Shown: positions 36,601 through 54,800 of the stretch, piece after piece | How positions within the stretch are numbered: position 1 is the first letter of the stretch | Layout of the letters: each line of letters starts with the position of its first letter | Assembly (NCBI GenBank): GCA_032622095.1 | Contig: CP136069.1 | Coordinates: 106,110,278 to 106,174,277, forward strand | Length of the DNA stretch: 64,000 nucleotides | Source of the DNA: Siphonodentalium dalli | Taxonomy: Eukaryota > Mollusca > Scaphopoda > Gadilida > Siphonodentaliidae | Direction: 5' to 3' | The notes under the pieces: model-generated | What the model was told of the DNA's origin: nothing | Seen by the model: only the letters and a program-made list of their open reading frames with translations | Database searches by the model: none | Position numbers and translations under genes: made by a program

Positions 36601-39600
36601 ATCTATAGGTATCACCACCACACACATCTATAGGTATCCCCGCCACACGCATATATATGTATCCCCACCACATACATCTATAGGTATCCCCACCACACAC
36701 ATATATAGGTATCCCCACCACATACATATATAGGTATCCCCGCCACACACATATATAGGTATCCCCACCACACACATATATAGGTCTCCCCACCACATAC
36801 ATATATAGGTATCCCCGCCACACACATATATAGGTATCCCCACCACATACATCTATAGGTATCCCCACCACACACATATATAGGTAACCCCACCATACAC
36901 ATATATAGGTATCCCCACCACATGCATATATATGTATCCCCACCACATACATCTATAGGTATCCCAACCACATACATATATAGGTATCCTCACCACATAC
37001 ATATATAGATATCCCACCACATACATATATAGGTATCCCCACCACATGCATATATAGGTATCCCCACCACATACATATATAGGTATCCCCACCACATACA
37101 TATATAGGTATCCCCACCACACACATCTATATGTATCCCCATCAGATACATATATAGGTATCCCCACCACACACATCTATAGGTATACCCACCACACACA
37201 TCTATAGGTATCCCCACCACACACATCTATAGGTATCCCTCCACATAAATATGTAGGTATCCCCACCATATACATATATAGGTATCCCCACCACACTCAT
37301 ATATAGGTATTCCCACCACATACATATATAGGTATCCCCGCCACACACATCTATAGGTATCCCCACCACATACATATATAGGTTTCCCCACCACACACAT
37401 CTATAGGTATCCCCACCACACTCATCTATAGGTATCCCCACCACACACATTTATAGGTATCCCCGCCACATACATATATAGGTATCCCCACAACACACAT
37501 CTATAGGTATCCCCACCATACACATCTATATGTATCCCCGCCACACACATCTATAGGTATCCCCACCACATACATATATAGGTATCCCCACCACATACAT
37601 ATATAGGTATCCCAACCACACACATATATAGGTATCCCACCACATACATATATAGGTATCCCCACCACATACATATAGGTATCCCCACCACGCACATCTA
37701 TAGGTATCACCACCACATACATATATAGGTATACCCAACACATACATATATAGGTATCCCCACCACATACATATATAGCTATCCCACCACATACATATAT
37801 AGGTATCCCCACCACATACATATATAGGTATCCCCACCACATACATATATATGTATCCCCACCACATACATATATAGGTATCCCCGCCATATACATATAT
37901 AGGTATCACCACCACACACATATATAGGTATCCCCACCACATACACATATAGGTATCCCCACCACATACATCTATAGGTATCCCCACCACACACATATAT
38001 AGGTATCCCAACCACGTACATATATAGATATCCCCACCACATACATATATAGGTATCCCCACCACATACATATATAGGTATCCCCACCACATACATATAT
38101 AGGTATTCCCGCCACATACATATATAGGTATCACCACCACACACATATATAGGTAACCCCACCACATACATATATAGGTATACCACAACATACATATATA
38201 GGTATCCCCACCACACACATATATAGGTATGGTGGGGATACCTATATATGTATGTGGTGGTATCCCCGCCACACACATATATAGGTATCCACACCACACA
38301 CATATATAGGTCTCCCCACCACATACATATATAGGTATAACCGCCCCACACATATGTAGGTATCCCCACCACATACATCTATAGGTATCCCCACCACACA
38401 CATCTATTGGTATCCCCACCACATACATATATAGGTATCCCCACCACATACATATATAGGTATCCCCACCACATACATATATAGGTATCCCCACCACACA
38501 CATCTATAGGTATCCCCACCACATACATATATAGGTATCCCCACCACATACATATATAGGTATCCCCACCACATACATATATAGGTATCCCCGCCACACA
38601 CATATATATGTATCCACACCACACACATATATAGGTCTCCCCACCACATACATATATAGGTATCCCCGCCACACACATATATAGGTATCCCCACCACATG
38701 CATCTATAGGTATCCCCACCACACACATCTATAGGTATCCCCACCACATACATATATAGGTATCCCCACCACATACAAATATAGGTATCACCACCACATA
38801 CATATAGGTATCCCCGCCACATACATATAGGTATCCCCACCACACACATCTATAGGTATCACCACCACATACATATATAGGTATACCCAACACATACATA
38901 TATAGGTATCCCCACCACATACATATATAGCTATCCCCACCACATACATATATAGGTATCCCACCACATACATATATAGGTATCCCCACCACATACATAT
39001 ATATGTATCCCCACCACATACATATATATGTATCCCCACCACATACATATATAGGTATCCCCGCCATATACATATATAGGTATCACCACCACACACATAT
39101 ATAGGTATCCCCACCACATACACATATAGGTTTCCCCACCACATACATCTATAGGTATCCCCACCACACACATATATAGGTATCCCATCCACGTACATAT
39201 ATAGATATCCCCACCACATACATATATAGGTATCCCCACCACATACATATATAGGTATCCCCACCACATACATATATAGGTATTCCCGCCACATACATAT
39301 ATAGGTATCACCACCACACACATATATAGGTAACCCCACCACATACATATATAGGTATCCCCACAACATACATATATAGGTATCCCCACCACACACATAT
39401 ATAGGTATCCCCACCACATACATATATAGATATCCCCACCACATACATATATATGTATCCCCACCACATACATATATATGTATCCCCACCACACACATAT
39501 ATAGGTATCCCCACCACATACATCTATAGGTATCCCCACCACACACATATATAGGTATCCCCACCACATACATATACAGGTATCCCCACCACACACATCT

Positions 39601-42600
39601 ATAGGTATCCCCACCACACACATCTATAGGTATCCCCACCACACAAATATATAGGTATCCCCACCACATAAATATGTAGGTATCCCCACCATATACATAT
39701 ATAGGTATCCCCACCACACAAATATATAGGTATCCCCACCACATACATATATAGGTATCCCCGCCACACACATATATAGGTATCCACACCACACACATAT
39801 ATAGGTCTCCCCACCACATACATATATAGGTATCCCACACATATATAGGTATCCCCACCACATACATCTATAGGTATCCCCACCACATACATATATAGGT
39901 ATCCCCACCACATACATATATAGGTATCACCACCACATACATATATAGGTATCCCCACCACACACATCTATAGGTATCCCAACCACATACATATATAGGT
40001 ATCCTCACCACACACATATATAGGTATCACCACCACATACATATATAGGTATCCCCGCCACACACATATATAGGTATCCCCGCCACATACATATATAGGT
40101 ATCCCCACCACACACATCTATAGGTATCCCCACCACATACATATATAGATATCACCACCACATACATATATAGGTATCACCACCACACACATATATAGGT
40201 ATCCCCACCACACACATATATATAGGTATTTCCGCCACACACATATATAGGTATCCCCACCACATACATATATAGGTCTCCCACCACATACATCTATAGG
40301 TATCCCCGCCACACACATATATAGGTATCCCCACCAGATACATATATAGGTTTCCCCACCACACACATATATAGGTATCCCCACCACATACATATATAGG
40401 TATCCCCACCACATACATATATAGGTATCCCCACCACACACATATATAGGTATCCCCACCACACAAATCAATAGCTATCCCCACCCCACACATATATAGG
40501 TATCCCCACCATACACATCTATAGGTATCCCCACCACACACATCTATAGGTATCCCCACCACACACATATATAGGTTTCCCCACCACACACATTTATAGG
40601 TATCACCGCCACAATCATATATAGGTATCATCACCACACACATATATAGGTCTCCCCACCACATACATCTATAGGTATCCCCACCACACACATCTATAGG
40701 ATATTCCACAACACACATCTATAGGTATCCCCACCACACACATATATAGGTATCCCCACCATACACATGTATAGGTATCCCCGCCACACACATCTATAGG
40801 TATCCCCACCACATACATATATAGGTATCCCAACCACACACATATATATGTATCCCCACCACATACATATATAGGTATCCCCACCACATACATATAGGTA
40901 TCCCCACCACACACATATAGGTATCCCCACCACACACATCTATAGGAATCACCACCACATACATATATAGGTATACCCAACACATACATATATAGGTATC
41001 CCCACCACATACATATATAGGTATCCCCACCACATACATATATAGGTATCCCACCACATACATTTATAGGTATCCCCACCACATACATATATAGGTATCC
41101 CACCACATACATATATAGGTATCCCCACCACATACATATATAGGTATCCCCGCCACATACATAATTAGGTATTACCACGACACACATATATAGGTATCCC
41201 CACCACATACATATATAGGAATCCCCACCACATACATCTATAGGTATCCCCACCACACACATATATAGGTATCCCCACCACGTTCATATATAAATATCCC
41301 CCACCACATACATATATATGTATCGCCACCACATACATCTATATGTAACCCCAACACACACATATATAGGTTATCCCCACCACATACATATATAGGTATC
41401 CCCACCACACACATATATAGGTATCCCAATCACATACATATATAGGTATCCCCACCACACACATCTATAGGTATACCCACCACATACATATATAGGTATC
41501 CCCACCACATACATCTATAGGTGTACCCACCACACACATCTATAGGTATCCCCACCACACACATCTATAGGTATTCCCTCCACATAAATATGTAGGTATT
41601 CCCACCACATACATATATAGGTATCCCCGCCACACACATCTATAGGTATCCCCACCACATACATATATAGGTTTCCCCACCACACACATCTATAGGTATC
41701 CCCACCACACACATCTATAGGTATCCCCACCACACACATATATATAGGTATCCCCGCCACACACATATATAGGTATCCCCACCACATACATATATAGGTC
41801 TCCCCACCACATACATCTATAGGTATCCCCACCACACACATCTATAGGTATCCCCACCACATACATATATAGGTTTCCCCACCACACAAATATATAGGTA
41901 TCCCCACCACACACATATATAGGTATTTCCTCCACATACATATATAGGTATCCCCACCACACACATCTATAGGTATCCCCACCACACACATCTATAGGTA
42001 TCCCCACCACATACATATATAGGTTTCCCCACCACACACATTTATAGGTATCCCCACCACATACATATATAGGTATCATCACCACACACATATATCGGTC
42101 TCCCCACCACATACATCTATAGGTATCCCCACCACACACATCTATAGGTATCCCCACCACATACATATATAGGTATCCCCGGCCACACACATATATAGGT
42201 ATCCCCACCACACACATATATAGGTCTCCCCACCACATACATATATAGGTATCCCCGCCACACACATATATAGGTATCCCCACCAGATACATCTATAGGT
42301 ATCCCCACCACACACATATATAGGTATCCCCACCATACACATATATAGGTATCCCAACCACATACATATATAGGTATCCTCACCACATACATATATAGGT
42401 ATCCCACCACATACATATATAGGTATCCCCACCACATGCATATATAGGTATCCCCACCACATACATCTATAGGTATCCCAACCACATACATATATAGGTA
42501 TCCTCACCACATACATATATAGGTATCCCCATCACATACATATATAGGTATCCCACCACATACATATATAGGTATCCCCACCACATACATATATAGGTAT

Positions 42601-42875
42601 CCCCACCACATACATATATATGTATCCCCACCACATACATATATAGGTATCCCCGCCATATACATATATAGGTATCATCACCACACAAATATATAGGTAT
42701 CCCCACCACATACACATATAGGTATCCCCACCACAGACATCTATAGGTATCGCCACCACACACATATATAGGTATCCCAACCACGTACATATATAGATAT
42801 CCCCACCACATACATATATAGGTATCCCCACCACATACATATATAGGTATCCCCACCACATACATATATAGGTAT
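30682..42875 (+). repeat. Higher-order block, copy 1, within the 25-bp minisatellite
   Basis: The order of unit variants here reappears downstream. Matching points are 30731/43042 (AGTTATCCC variant), 33253/45560, 37202/49484, 38379/50786 and 42117/54549. The offset moves from 12,311 to 12,307, 12,282, 12,382, 12,407 and 12,432, mostly in steps of 25 or 100, so the copies differ by gain or loss of whole units. The left end is hidden by the gap. The right end is near 42875, where CCACATGTCATATAGG replaces the pattern continuing in copy 2. Confidence 0.85.
38208..38260. repeat. Inverted minisatellite unit forming a 23-bp-arm hairpin, copy 1
   Basis: Plus-strand 38231-38260 is the reverse complement of the array consensus (30 bases), flanked by units in normal orientation. 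The left arm 38208-38230 and the right arm 38238-38260 pair over 23 positions with one mismatch, around the loop GGTGGGG. It is the only strand switch I noticed in this copy of the array. Confidence 0.9.
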
Positions 42876-45800
42876 CCCCACCACATGTCATATAGGTATC
42901 CCCACCACACACATATAGGTATCCCCACCACACACATCTATAGGTATCACCACCACATACATATATAGGTATACCCAACACATACATATATAGGTATCCC
43001 CACCACATACATATATAGGTATCCCCACCACATACATATATAGTTATCCCACCACATACATTTATAGGTATCCCCACCACATACATATATAGGTATCCCC
43101 ACCACATACATATATAGGTATCCCCACCACATACATATATAGGTATCCCCGCCTCATACATATATAGGTATTACCACCACACACATATATAGGTATCCCC
43201 ACCACATACATATATAGGAATCCCCACCACATACATCTATATGTATCCCCACCACACACATATATAGGTATCCCCACCACAGACATATATAGGTATCCCC
43301 ACCACACACATATATAGGTATCCCCATCACATACATATATAGGTATCCCCACCACACACATCTATAGGTATACCCACCACACACATCTATAGGTATCCCC
43401 ACCACACACATCTATAGGTATCCCTCCACATAAATATGTAGGTATCCCCACCATATACATATATAGGTATCCCCACCACACTCATATATAGGTATTCCCA
43501 CCACATACATATATAGGTATCCCCGCCACACACATCTATAGGTATCCCCACCACATACATATATAGGTTTCCCCACCACACACATCTATAGGTATCCCCA
43601 CCACACACATCTATAGGTATCCCCACCACACACATATATATAGGTATCCCCGCCACACACATATATAGGTATCCCCACCACATACATATATAGGTCTCCC
43701 CACCACATACATCTATAGGTATCCCCACCACACACATCTATAGGTATCCCCACCACATACATATATAGGTATCCCCGCCACACACATATATAGGTATCCC
43801 CACCACACACATATATAGGTCTCCCCACCACATACATATATAGGTATCCCCGCCACACACATATATAGGTATCCCCACCACATACATATATAGGTATCCC
43901 CACCGCACACATATATAGGTATCCCCACCATACACATATATAGGTATCCCCACCACATGCATATATAGGTATCCCCACCACATACATCTATAGGTATCCC
44001 AACCACATACATATATAGGTATCCTCACCACATACATATATAGGTATCCCACCACATACATATATAGGTATCCCCACCACATGCATATATAGGTATCCCC
44101 ACCACATACATATATAGGTATCCCCACCACATACATATACAGGTAACCCCACCACATACATCTATAGGTATCACCACCACACACATCTATAGGTATCCCC
44201 GCCACACACATATATAGGTATCCCCACCACATACATCTATAGGTATCCCCACCACACACATATATAGGTATCCCCACCACATACATATATAGGTATCCCC
44301 GCCACACACATATATAGGTATCCCCACCACACACATATATAGGTCTCCCCACCACATACATATATAGGTATCCCCGCCACACACATATATAGGTATCCCC
44401 ACCACATACATCTATAGGTATCCCCACCACACACATATATAGGTAACCCCACCATACACATATATAGGTATCCCAACCACATGCATATATATGTATCCCC
44501 ACCACATACATCTATAGGTATCCCAACCACATACATATATAGGTATCCTCACCACATACATATATAGGTATCCCACCACATACATATATAGGTATCCCCG
44601 CCACACACATATATAGGTATCCACACCACACACATATATAGGTCTCCCCACCACATACATATATAGGTATCCCCGCCACACACATATATAGGTATCCCCA
44701 CCACATACATCTATAGGTATCCCCACCACACACATCTATAGGTATCCCCACCACATACATATATAGGTATCCCCACCACATACATATATAGGTATCCACA
44801 CCACATACATATATAGGTATCCCCACCACACACATCTATAGGTATCCCAACCACATACATATATAGGTATCCTCACCACACACATATATAGGTATCACCA
44901 CCACATACATATATAGGTATCCCCGCCACATACATATATAGATATCACCACCACATACATATATTGGTATCCCCACCACATACATATATAGGTTTCCCCA
45001 CCACACACATATATAGGTATCCCCACCACATACATATATAGGTATCCCCACCACATACATATATAGGTATCCCCACCACACACATCTATAGGTATCCCCA
45101 CCACACACATCTATAGGTATCCCCACCACACACATATATAGGTATCCCCACCATACACATCTATAGGTATCCCCGCCACACACATCTATAGGTATCCCCA
45201 CCACATACATATATAGGTTTCCCCACCACACACATTTATAGGTATCCCCGCCACAATCATATATAGGTATCATCACCACACACATATATAGGTCTCCCCA
45301 CCACATACATCTATAGGTATCCCCACCACACACATCTATAGGTATCCCCACAACACACATCTATGGGTATCCCCGCCACACACATCTATAGGTATCCCCA
45401 CCATACACATGTATAGGTATCCCCGCCACACACATCTATAGGTATCCCCACCACATACATATATAGGTATCCCAACCACACACATATATAGGTATCCCCA
45501 CCACATACATATATAGGTATCCCCACCACATACATATATTGTTATCCCACCACATACATTTATAGGTATCCCCACCACATACATATATAGGTATCCCCAC
45601 CACATACATATATAGGTATCCCCACCACATACATATATAGGTATCCCCGCCTCATACATATATAGGTATTACCACCACACACATATATAGGTATCCCCAC
45701 CACATACATATATAGGAATCCCCACCACATACATCTATATGTATCCCCACCACACACATATATAGGTATCCCCACCACATACATATATAGGTATCCCCAC

Positions 45801-48800
45801 CACACACATATATAGGTATCCCCATCACATACATATATAGGTATCCCCACCACACACATCTATAGGTATACCCACCACACACATCTATAGGTATCCCCAC
45901 CACACACATCTATAGGTATCCCTCCACATAAATATGTAGGTATCCCCACCATATACATATATAGGTATCCCCACCACACTCATATATAGGTATTCCCACC
46001 ACATACATATATAGGTATCCCCGCCACACACATCTATAGGTATCCCCTCCACATACATATATAGGTTTCCCCACCACACACATCTATAGGTATCCCCACC
46101 ACACACATCTATAGGTATCCCCACCACACACATATATATAGGTATCCCCGCCACACACATATATAGGTATCCCCACCACATACATATATAGGTATCCCCA
46201 CCACATGTCATATAGGTATCCCCACCACACACATATAGGTATCCCCACCACACACATCTATAGGTATCACCACCACATACATATATAGGTATACCCAACA
46301 CATACATATATAGGTATCCCCACCACATACATATATAGGTATCCCCACCACATACATATATAGTTATCCCCACCACATACATATATAGGTATCCCCACCA
46401 CATACATATATAGTTATCCCACCACATACATTTATAGGTATCCCCACCACATACATATATAGGTATCCCCACCACATACATATATAGGTATCCCCACCAC
46501 ATACATATATAGGTATCCCCGCCTCATACATATATAGGTATTACCACCACACACATATATAGGTATCCCCACCACATACATATATAGGAATCCCCACCAC
46601 ATACATCTATATGTATCCCCACCACACACATATATAGGTATCCCCACCACAGACATATATAGGTATCCCCACCACACACATATATAGGTGTCCCCATCAC
46701 ATACATATATAGGTATCCCCACCACACACATCTATAGGTATACCCACCACACACATCTATAGGTATCCCCACCACACACATCTATAGGTATCCCTCCACA
46801 TAAATATGTAGGTATCCCCACCATATACATATATAGGTATCCCCACCACACTCATATATAGGTATTCCCACCACATACATATATAGGTATCCCCGCCACA
46901 CACATCTATAGGTATCCCCACCACATACATATATAGGTTTCCCCACCACACACATCTATAGGTATCCCCACCACACACATCTATAGGTATCCCCACCACA
47001 CACATATATATAGGTATCCCCGCCACTCACATATATAGGTATCCCCACCACATACATATATAGGTCTCCCCACCACATACATCTATAGGTATCCCCACCA
47101 CACACATCTATAGGTATCCCCACCACATACATATATAGGTATCCCCGCCACACACATATATAGGTATCCCCACCACACACATATATAGGTCTCCCCACCA
47201 CATACATATATAGGTATCCCCGCCACACACATATATAGGTATCCCCACCACACACATCTATAGGTATCCCTCCACATAAATATGTAGGTATCCCCACCAT
47301 ATACATATATAGGTATCCCCACCACACTCATATATAGGTATTCCCACCACATACATATATAGGTATCCCCGCCACACACATCTATAGGTATCCCCTCCAC
47401 ATACATATATAGGTTTCCCCACCACACACATCTATAGGTATCCCCACCACACACATCTATAGGTATCCCCACCACACACATATATATAGGTATCCCCGCC
47501 ACACACATATATAGGTATCCCCACCACATACATATATAGGTATCCCCACCACATGTCATATAGGTATCCCCACCACACACATATAGGTATCCCCACCACA
47601 CACATCTATAGGTATCACCACCACATACATATATAGGTATACCCAACACATACATATATAGGTATCCCCACCACATACATATATAGGTATCCCCACCACA
47701 TACATATATAGTTATCCCCACCACATACATATATAGGTATCCCCACCACATACATTACATAAATAGTTATCCCACCACATACATTTATAGGTATCCCCAC
47801 CGCATACATATATAGGTATCCCCACCACATACATATATAGGTATCCCCACCACATACATATATAGGTATCCCCGCCTCATACATATAAAGGTATTACCAC
47901 CACACACATATATAGGTATCCCCACCACATACATATATAGGAATCCCCACCACATACATCTATATGTATCCCAACCACACACATATATAGGTATCCCCAC
48001 CACAGACATATATAGGTATCCCCACCACACACATATATAGGTATCCCCATCACATACATATATAGGTATCCCCACCACACACATCTATAGGTATACCCAC
48101 CACACACATCTATAGGTATCCCCACCACACACATCTATAGGTATCCCTCCACATAAATATGTAGGTATCCCCACCATATACATATATAGGTATCCCCACC
48201 ACACTCATATATAGGTATTCCCACCACATACATATATAGGTATCCCCGCCACACACATCTATAGGTATCCCCACCACATACATATATAGGTTTCCCCACC
48301 ACACACATCTATAGGTATCCCCACCACACACATCTATAGGTATCCCCACCACACACATATATATAGGTATCCCCGCCACACACATATATAGGTATCCCCA
48401 CCACATACATATATAGGTCTCCCCACCACATACATCTATAGGTATCCCCACCACACACATCTATAGGTATCCCCACCACATACATATATAGGTATCCCCG
48501 CCACACACATATATAGGTATCCCCACCACACACATATATAGGTCTCCCCACCACATACATATATAGGTATCCCCGCCACACACATATATAGGTATCCCCA
48601 CCACATACATCTATAGGTATCCCCACCACACACATATATAGGTATCCCCACCATACACATATATAGGTATCCCCACCACATGCATATATAGGTATCCCCA
48701 CCACATACATCTATAGGTATCCCAACCACATACATATATAGGTATCCTCACCACGTACATATATAGGTATCCCACCACATACATATATAGGTATCCCCAC

Positions 48801-51800
48801 CACATGCATATATAGGTATCCCCACCACATACATATATAGGTATCCCCACCACATACATATACAGGTAACCCCACCACACACATCTATAGGTATCACCAC
48901 CACACACATCTATAGGTATCCCCGCCACACGCATATATATGTATCCCCACCACATACATCTATAGGTATCCCCACCACACACATATATAGGTATCCCCAC
49001 CACATACATATATAGGTATCCCCGCCACACACATATATAGGTATCCCCACCACACACATATATAGGTCTCCCCACCACATACATATATAGGTATCCCCGC
49101 CACACACATATATAGGTATCCCCACCACATACATCTATAGGTATCCCCACCACACACATATATAGGTAACCCCACCATACACATATATAGGTATCCCCAC
49201 CACATGCATATATATGTATCCCCACCACATACATCTATAGGTATCCCAACCACATACATATATAGGTATCCTCACCACATACATATATAGATATCCCACC
49301 ACATACATATATAGGTATCCCCACCACATGCATATATAGGTATCCCCACCACATACATATATAGGTATCCCCACCACATACATATATAGGTATCCCCACC
49401 ACACACATCTATATGTATCCCCATCAGATACATATATAGGTATCCCCACCACACACATCTATAGGTATACCCACCACACACATCTATAGGTATCCCCACC
49501 ACACACATCTATAGGTATCCCTCCACATAAATATGTAGGTATCCCCACCATATACATATATAGGTATCCCCACCACACTCATATATAGGTATTCCCACCA
49601 CATACATATATAGGTATCCCCGCCACACACATCTATAGGTATCCCCACCACATACATATATAGGTTTCCCCACCACACACATCTATAGGTATCCCCACCA
49701 CACTCATCTATAGGTATCCCCACCACACACATTTATAGGTATCCCCGCCACATACATATATAGGTATCATCACCACACACATATATAGGTCTCCCCACCA
49801 CATACATCTATAGGTATCCCCACCACACACATCTATAGGTATCCCCACAACACACATCTATAGGTATCCCCACAACACACATCTATAGGTATCCCCACCA
49901 TACACATCTATATGTATCCCCGCCACACACATCTATAGGTATCCCCACCACATACATATATAGGTATCCCCACCACATACATATATAGGTATCCCAACCA
50001 CACACATATATAGGTATCCCACCACATACATATATAGGTATCCCCACCACATACATATAGGTATCCCCACCACGCACATCTATAGGTATCACCACCACAT
50101 ACATATATAGGTATACCCAACACATACATATATAGGTATCCCCACCACATACATATATAGCTATCCCACCACATACATATATAGGTATCCCCACCACATA
50201 CATATATAGGTATCCCCACCACATACATATATATGTATCCCCACCACATACATATATAGGTATCCCCGCCATATACATATATAGGTATCACCACCACACA
50301 CATATATAGGTATCACCACCACACACATATATAGGTATCCCCACCACATACACATATAGGTATCCCCACCACATACATCTATAGGTATCCCCACCACACA
50401 CATATATAGGTATCCCAACCACGTACATATATAGATATCCCCACCACATACATATATAGGTATCCCCACCACATACATATATAGGTATCCCCACCACATA
50501 CATATATAGGTATTCCCGCCACATACATATATAGGTATCACCACCACACACATATATAGGTAACCCCACCACATACATATATAGGTATACCACCATATAC
50601 ATATATAGGTATCCCCACCACACACATATATAGGTATGGTGGGGATACCTATATATGTATGTGGTGGTATCCCCGCCACACACATATATAGGTATCCACA
50701 CCACACACATATATAGGTCTCCCCACCACATACATATATAGGTATAACCGCCCCACACATATGTAGGTATCCCCACCACATACATCTATAGGTATCCCCA
50801 CCACACACATCTATTGGTATCCCCACCACATACATATATAGGTATCCCCACCACATACATATATAGGTATCCCCACCACATACATATATAGGTATCCCCA
50901 CCACACACATCTATAGGTATCCCCACCACATACATATATAGGTATCCCCACCACATACATATATAGGTATCCCCACCACATACATATATAGGTATCCCCG
51001 CCACACACATATATATGTATCCACACCACACACATATATAGGTCTCCCCACCACATACATATATAGGTATCCCCGCCACACACATATATAGGTATCCCCA
51101 CCACATGCATCTATAGGTATCCCCACCACACACATCTATAGGTATCCCCACCACATACATATATAGGTATCCCCACCACATACATATATAGGTATCACCA
51201 CCACATACATATAGGTATCCCCGCCACATACATATAGGTATCCCCACCACACACATCTATAGGTATCACCACCACATACATATATAGGTATACCCAACAC
51301 ATACATATATAGGTATCCCCACCACATACATATATAGCTATCCCCACCACATACATATATAGGTATCCCACCACATACATATATAGGTATCCCCACCACA
51401 TACATATATATGTATCCCCACCACATACATATATATGTATCCCCACCACATACATATATAGGTATCCCCGCCATATACATATATAGGTATCACCACCACA
51501 CACATATATAGGTATCCCCACCACATACACATATAGGTTTCCCCACCACATACATCTATAGGTATCCCCACCACACACATATATAGGTATCCCATCCACG
51601 TACATATATAGATATCCCCACCACGTACATATATAGGTATCCCCACCACATACATATATAGGTATCCCCACCACATACATATATAGGTATTCCCACCACA
51701 TACATATATAGGTATTCCCGCCACATACATATATAGGTATCACCACCACACACATATATAGGTAACCCCACCACATACATATATAGGTATCCCCACAACA

Positions 51801-54800
51801 TACATATATAGGTATCCCCACCACACACATATATAGGTATCCCCACCACATACATATATAGATATCCCCACCACATACATATATATGTATCCCCACCACA
51901 TACATATATATGTATCCCCACCACACACATATATAGGTATCCCCACCACATACATCTATAGGTATCCCCACCACACACATATATAGGTATCCCCACCACA
52001 TACATATACAGGTATCCCCACCACACACATCTATAGGTATCCCCACCACACACATCTATAGGTATCCCCACCACACAAATATATAGGTATCCCCACCACA
52101 TAAATATGTAGGTATCCCCACCATATACATATATAGGTATCCCCACCACACAAATATATAGGTATCCCCACCACATACATATATAGGTATCCCCGCCACA
52201 CACATATATAGGTATCCACACCACACACATATATAGGTCTCCCCACCACATACATATATAGGTATCCCACACATATATAGGTATCCCCACCACATACATC
52301 TATAGGTATCCCCACCACATACATATATAGGTATCCCCACCACATACATATATAGGTATCACCACCACATACATATATAGGTATCCCCACCACACACATC
52401 TATAGGTATCCCAACCACATACATATATAGGTATCCTCACCACACACATATATAGGTATCACCACCACATACATATATAGGTATCCCCGCCACACACATA
52501 TATAGGTATCCCCGCCACATACATATATAGGTATCCCCACCACACACATCTATAGGTATCCCCACCACATACATATATAGATATCACCACCACATACATA
52601 TATAGGTATCACCACCACACACATATATAGGTATCCCCACCACACACATATATATAGGTATTTCCGCCACACACATATATAGGTATCCCCACCACATACA
52701 TATATAGGTCTCCCACCACATACATCTATAGGTATCCCCGCCACACACATATATAGGTATCCCCACCAGATACATATATAGGTTTCCCCACCACACACAT
52801 ATATAGGTATCCCCACCACATACATATATAGGTATCCCCACCACATACATATATAGGTATCCCCACCACACACATATATAGGTATCCCCACCACACAAAT
52901 CAATAGCTATCCCCACCCCACACATATATAGGTATCCCCACCATACACATCTATAGGTATCCCCACCACACACATCTATAGGTATCCCCACCACACACAT
53001 ATATAGGTTTCCCCACCACACACATTTTTAGGTATCACCGCCACAATCATATATAGGTATCATCACCACACACATATATAGGTCTCCCCACCACATACAT
53101 CTATAGGTATCCCCACCACACACATCTATAGGATATTCCACAACACACATCTATAGGTATCCCCACCACACACATATATAGGTATCCCCACCATACACAT
53201 GTATAGGTATCCCCGCCACACACATCTATAGGTATCCCCACCACATACATATATAGGTATCCCAACCACACACATATATATGTATCCCCACCACATACAT
53301 ATATAGGTATCCCCACCACATACATATAGGTATCCCCACCACACACATATAGGTATCCCCACCACACACATCTATAGGAATCACCACCACATACATATAT
53401 AGGTATACCCAACACATACATATATAGGTATCCCCACCACATACATATATAGGTATCCCCACCACATACATATATAGGTATCCCACCACATACATTTATA
53501 GGTATCCCCACCACATACATATATAGGTATCCCACCACATACATATATAGGTATCCCCACCACATACATATATAGGTATCCCCGCCACATACATAATTAG
53601 GTATTACCACGACACACATATATAGGTATCCCCACCACATACATATATAGGAATCCCCACCACATACATCTATAGGTATCCCCACCACACACATATATAG
53701 GTATCCCCACCACGTTCATATATAAATATCCCCCACCACATACATATATATGTATCGCCACCACATACATCTATATGTAACCCCAACACACACATATATA
53801 GGTTATCCCCACCACATACATATATAGGTATCCCCACCACACACATATATAGGTATCCCAATCACATACATATATAGGTATCCCCACCACACACATCTAT
53901 AGGTATACCCACCACATACATATATAGGTATCCCCACCACATACATCTATAGGTGTACCCACCACACACATCTATAGGTATCCCCACCACACACATCTAT
54001 AGGTATTCCCTCCACATAAATATGTAGGTATTCCCACCACATACATATATAGGTATCCCCGCCACACACATCTATAGGTATCCCCACCACATACATATAT
54101 AGGTTTCCCCACCACACACATCTATAGGTATCCCCACCACACACATCTATAGGTATCCCCACCACACACATATATATAGGTATCCCCGCCACACACATAT
54201 ATAGGTATCCCCACCACATACATATATAGGTCTCCCCACCACATACATCTATAGGTATCCCCACCACACACATCTATAGGTATCCCCACCACATACATAT
54301 ATAGGTTTCCCCACCACACAAATATATAGGTATCCCCACCACACACATATATAGGTATTTCCTCCACATACATATATAGGTATCCCCACCACACACATCT
54401 ATAGGTATCCCCACCACACACATCTATAGGTATCCCCACCACATACATATATAGGTTTCCCCACCACACACATTTATAGGTATCCCCACCACATACATAT
54501 ATAGGTATCATCACCACACACATATATCGGTCTCCCCACCACATACATCTATAGGTATCCCCACCACACACATCTATAGGTATCCCCACCACATACATAT
54601 ATAGGTATCCCCGGCCACACACATATATAGGTATCCCCACCACACACATATATAGGTCTCCCCACCACATACATATATAGGTATCCCCGCCACACACATA
54701 TATAGGTATCCCCACCAGATACATCTATAGGTATCCCCACCACACACATATATAGGTATCCCCACCATACACATATATAGGTATCCCAACCACATACATA

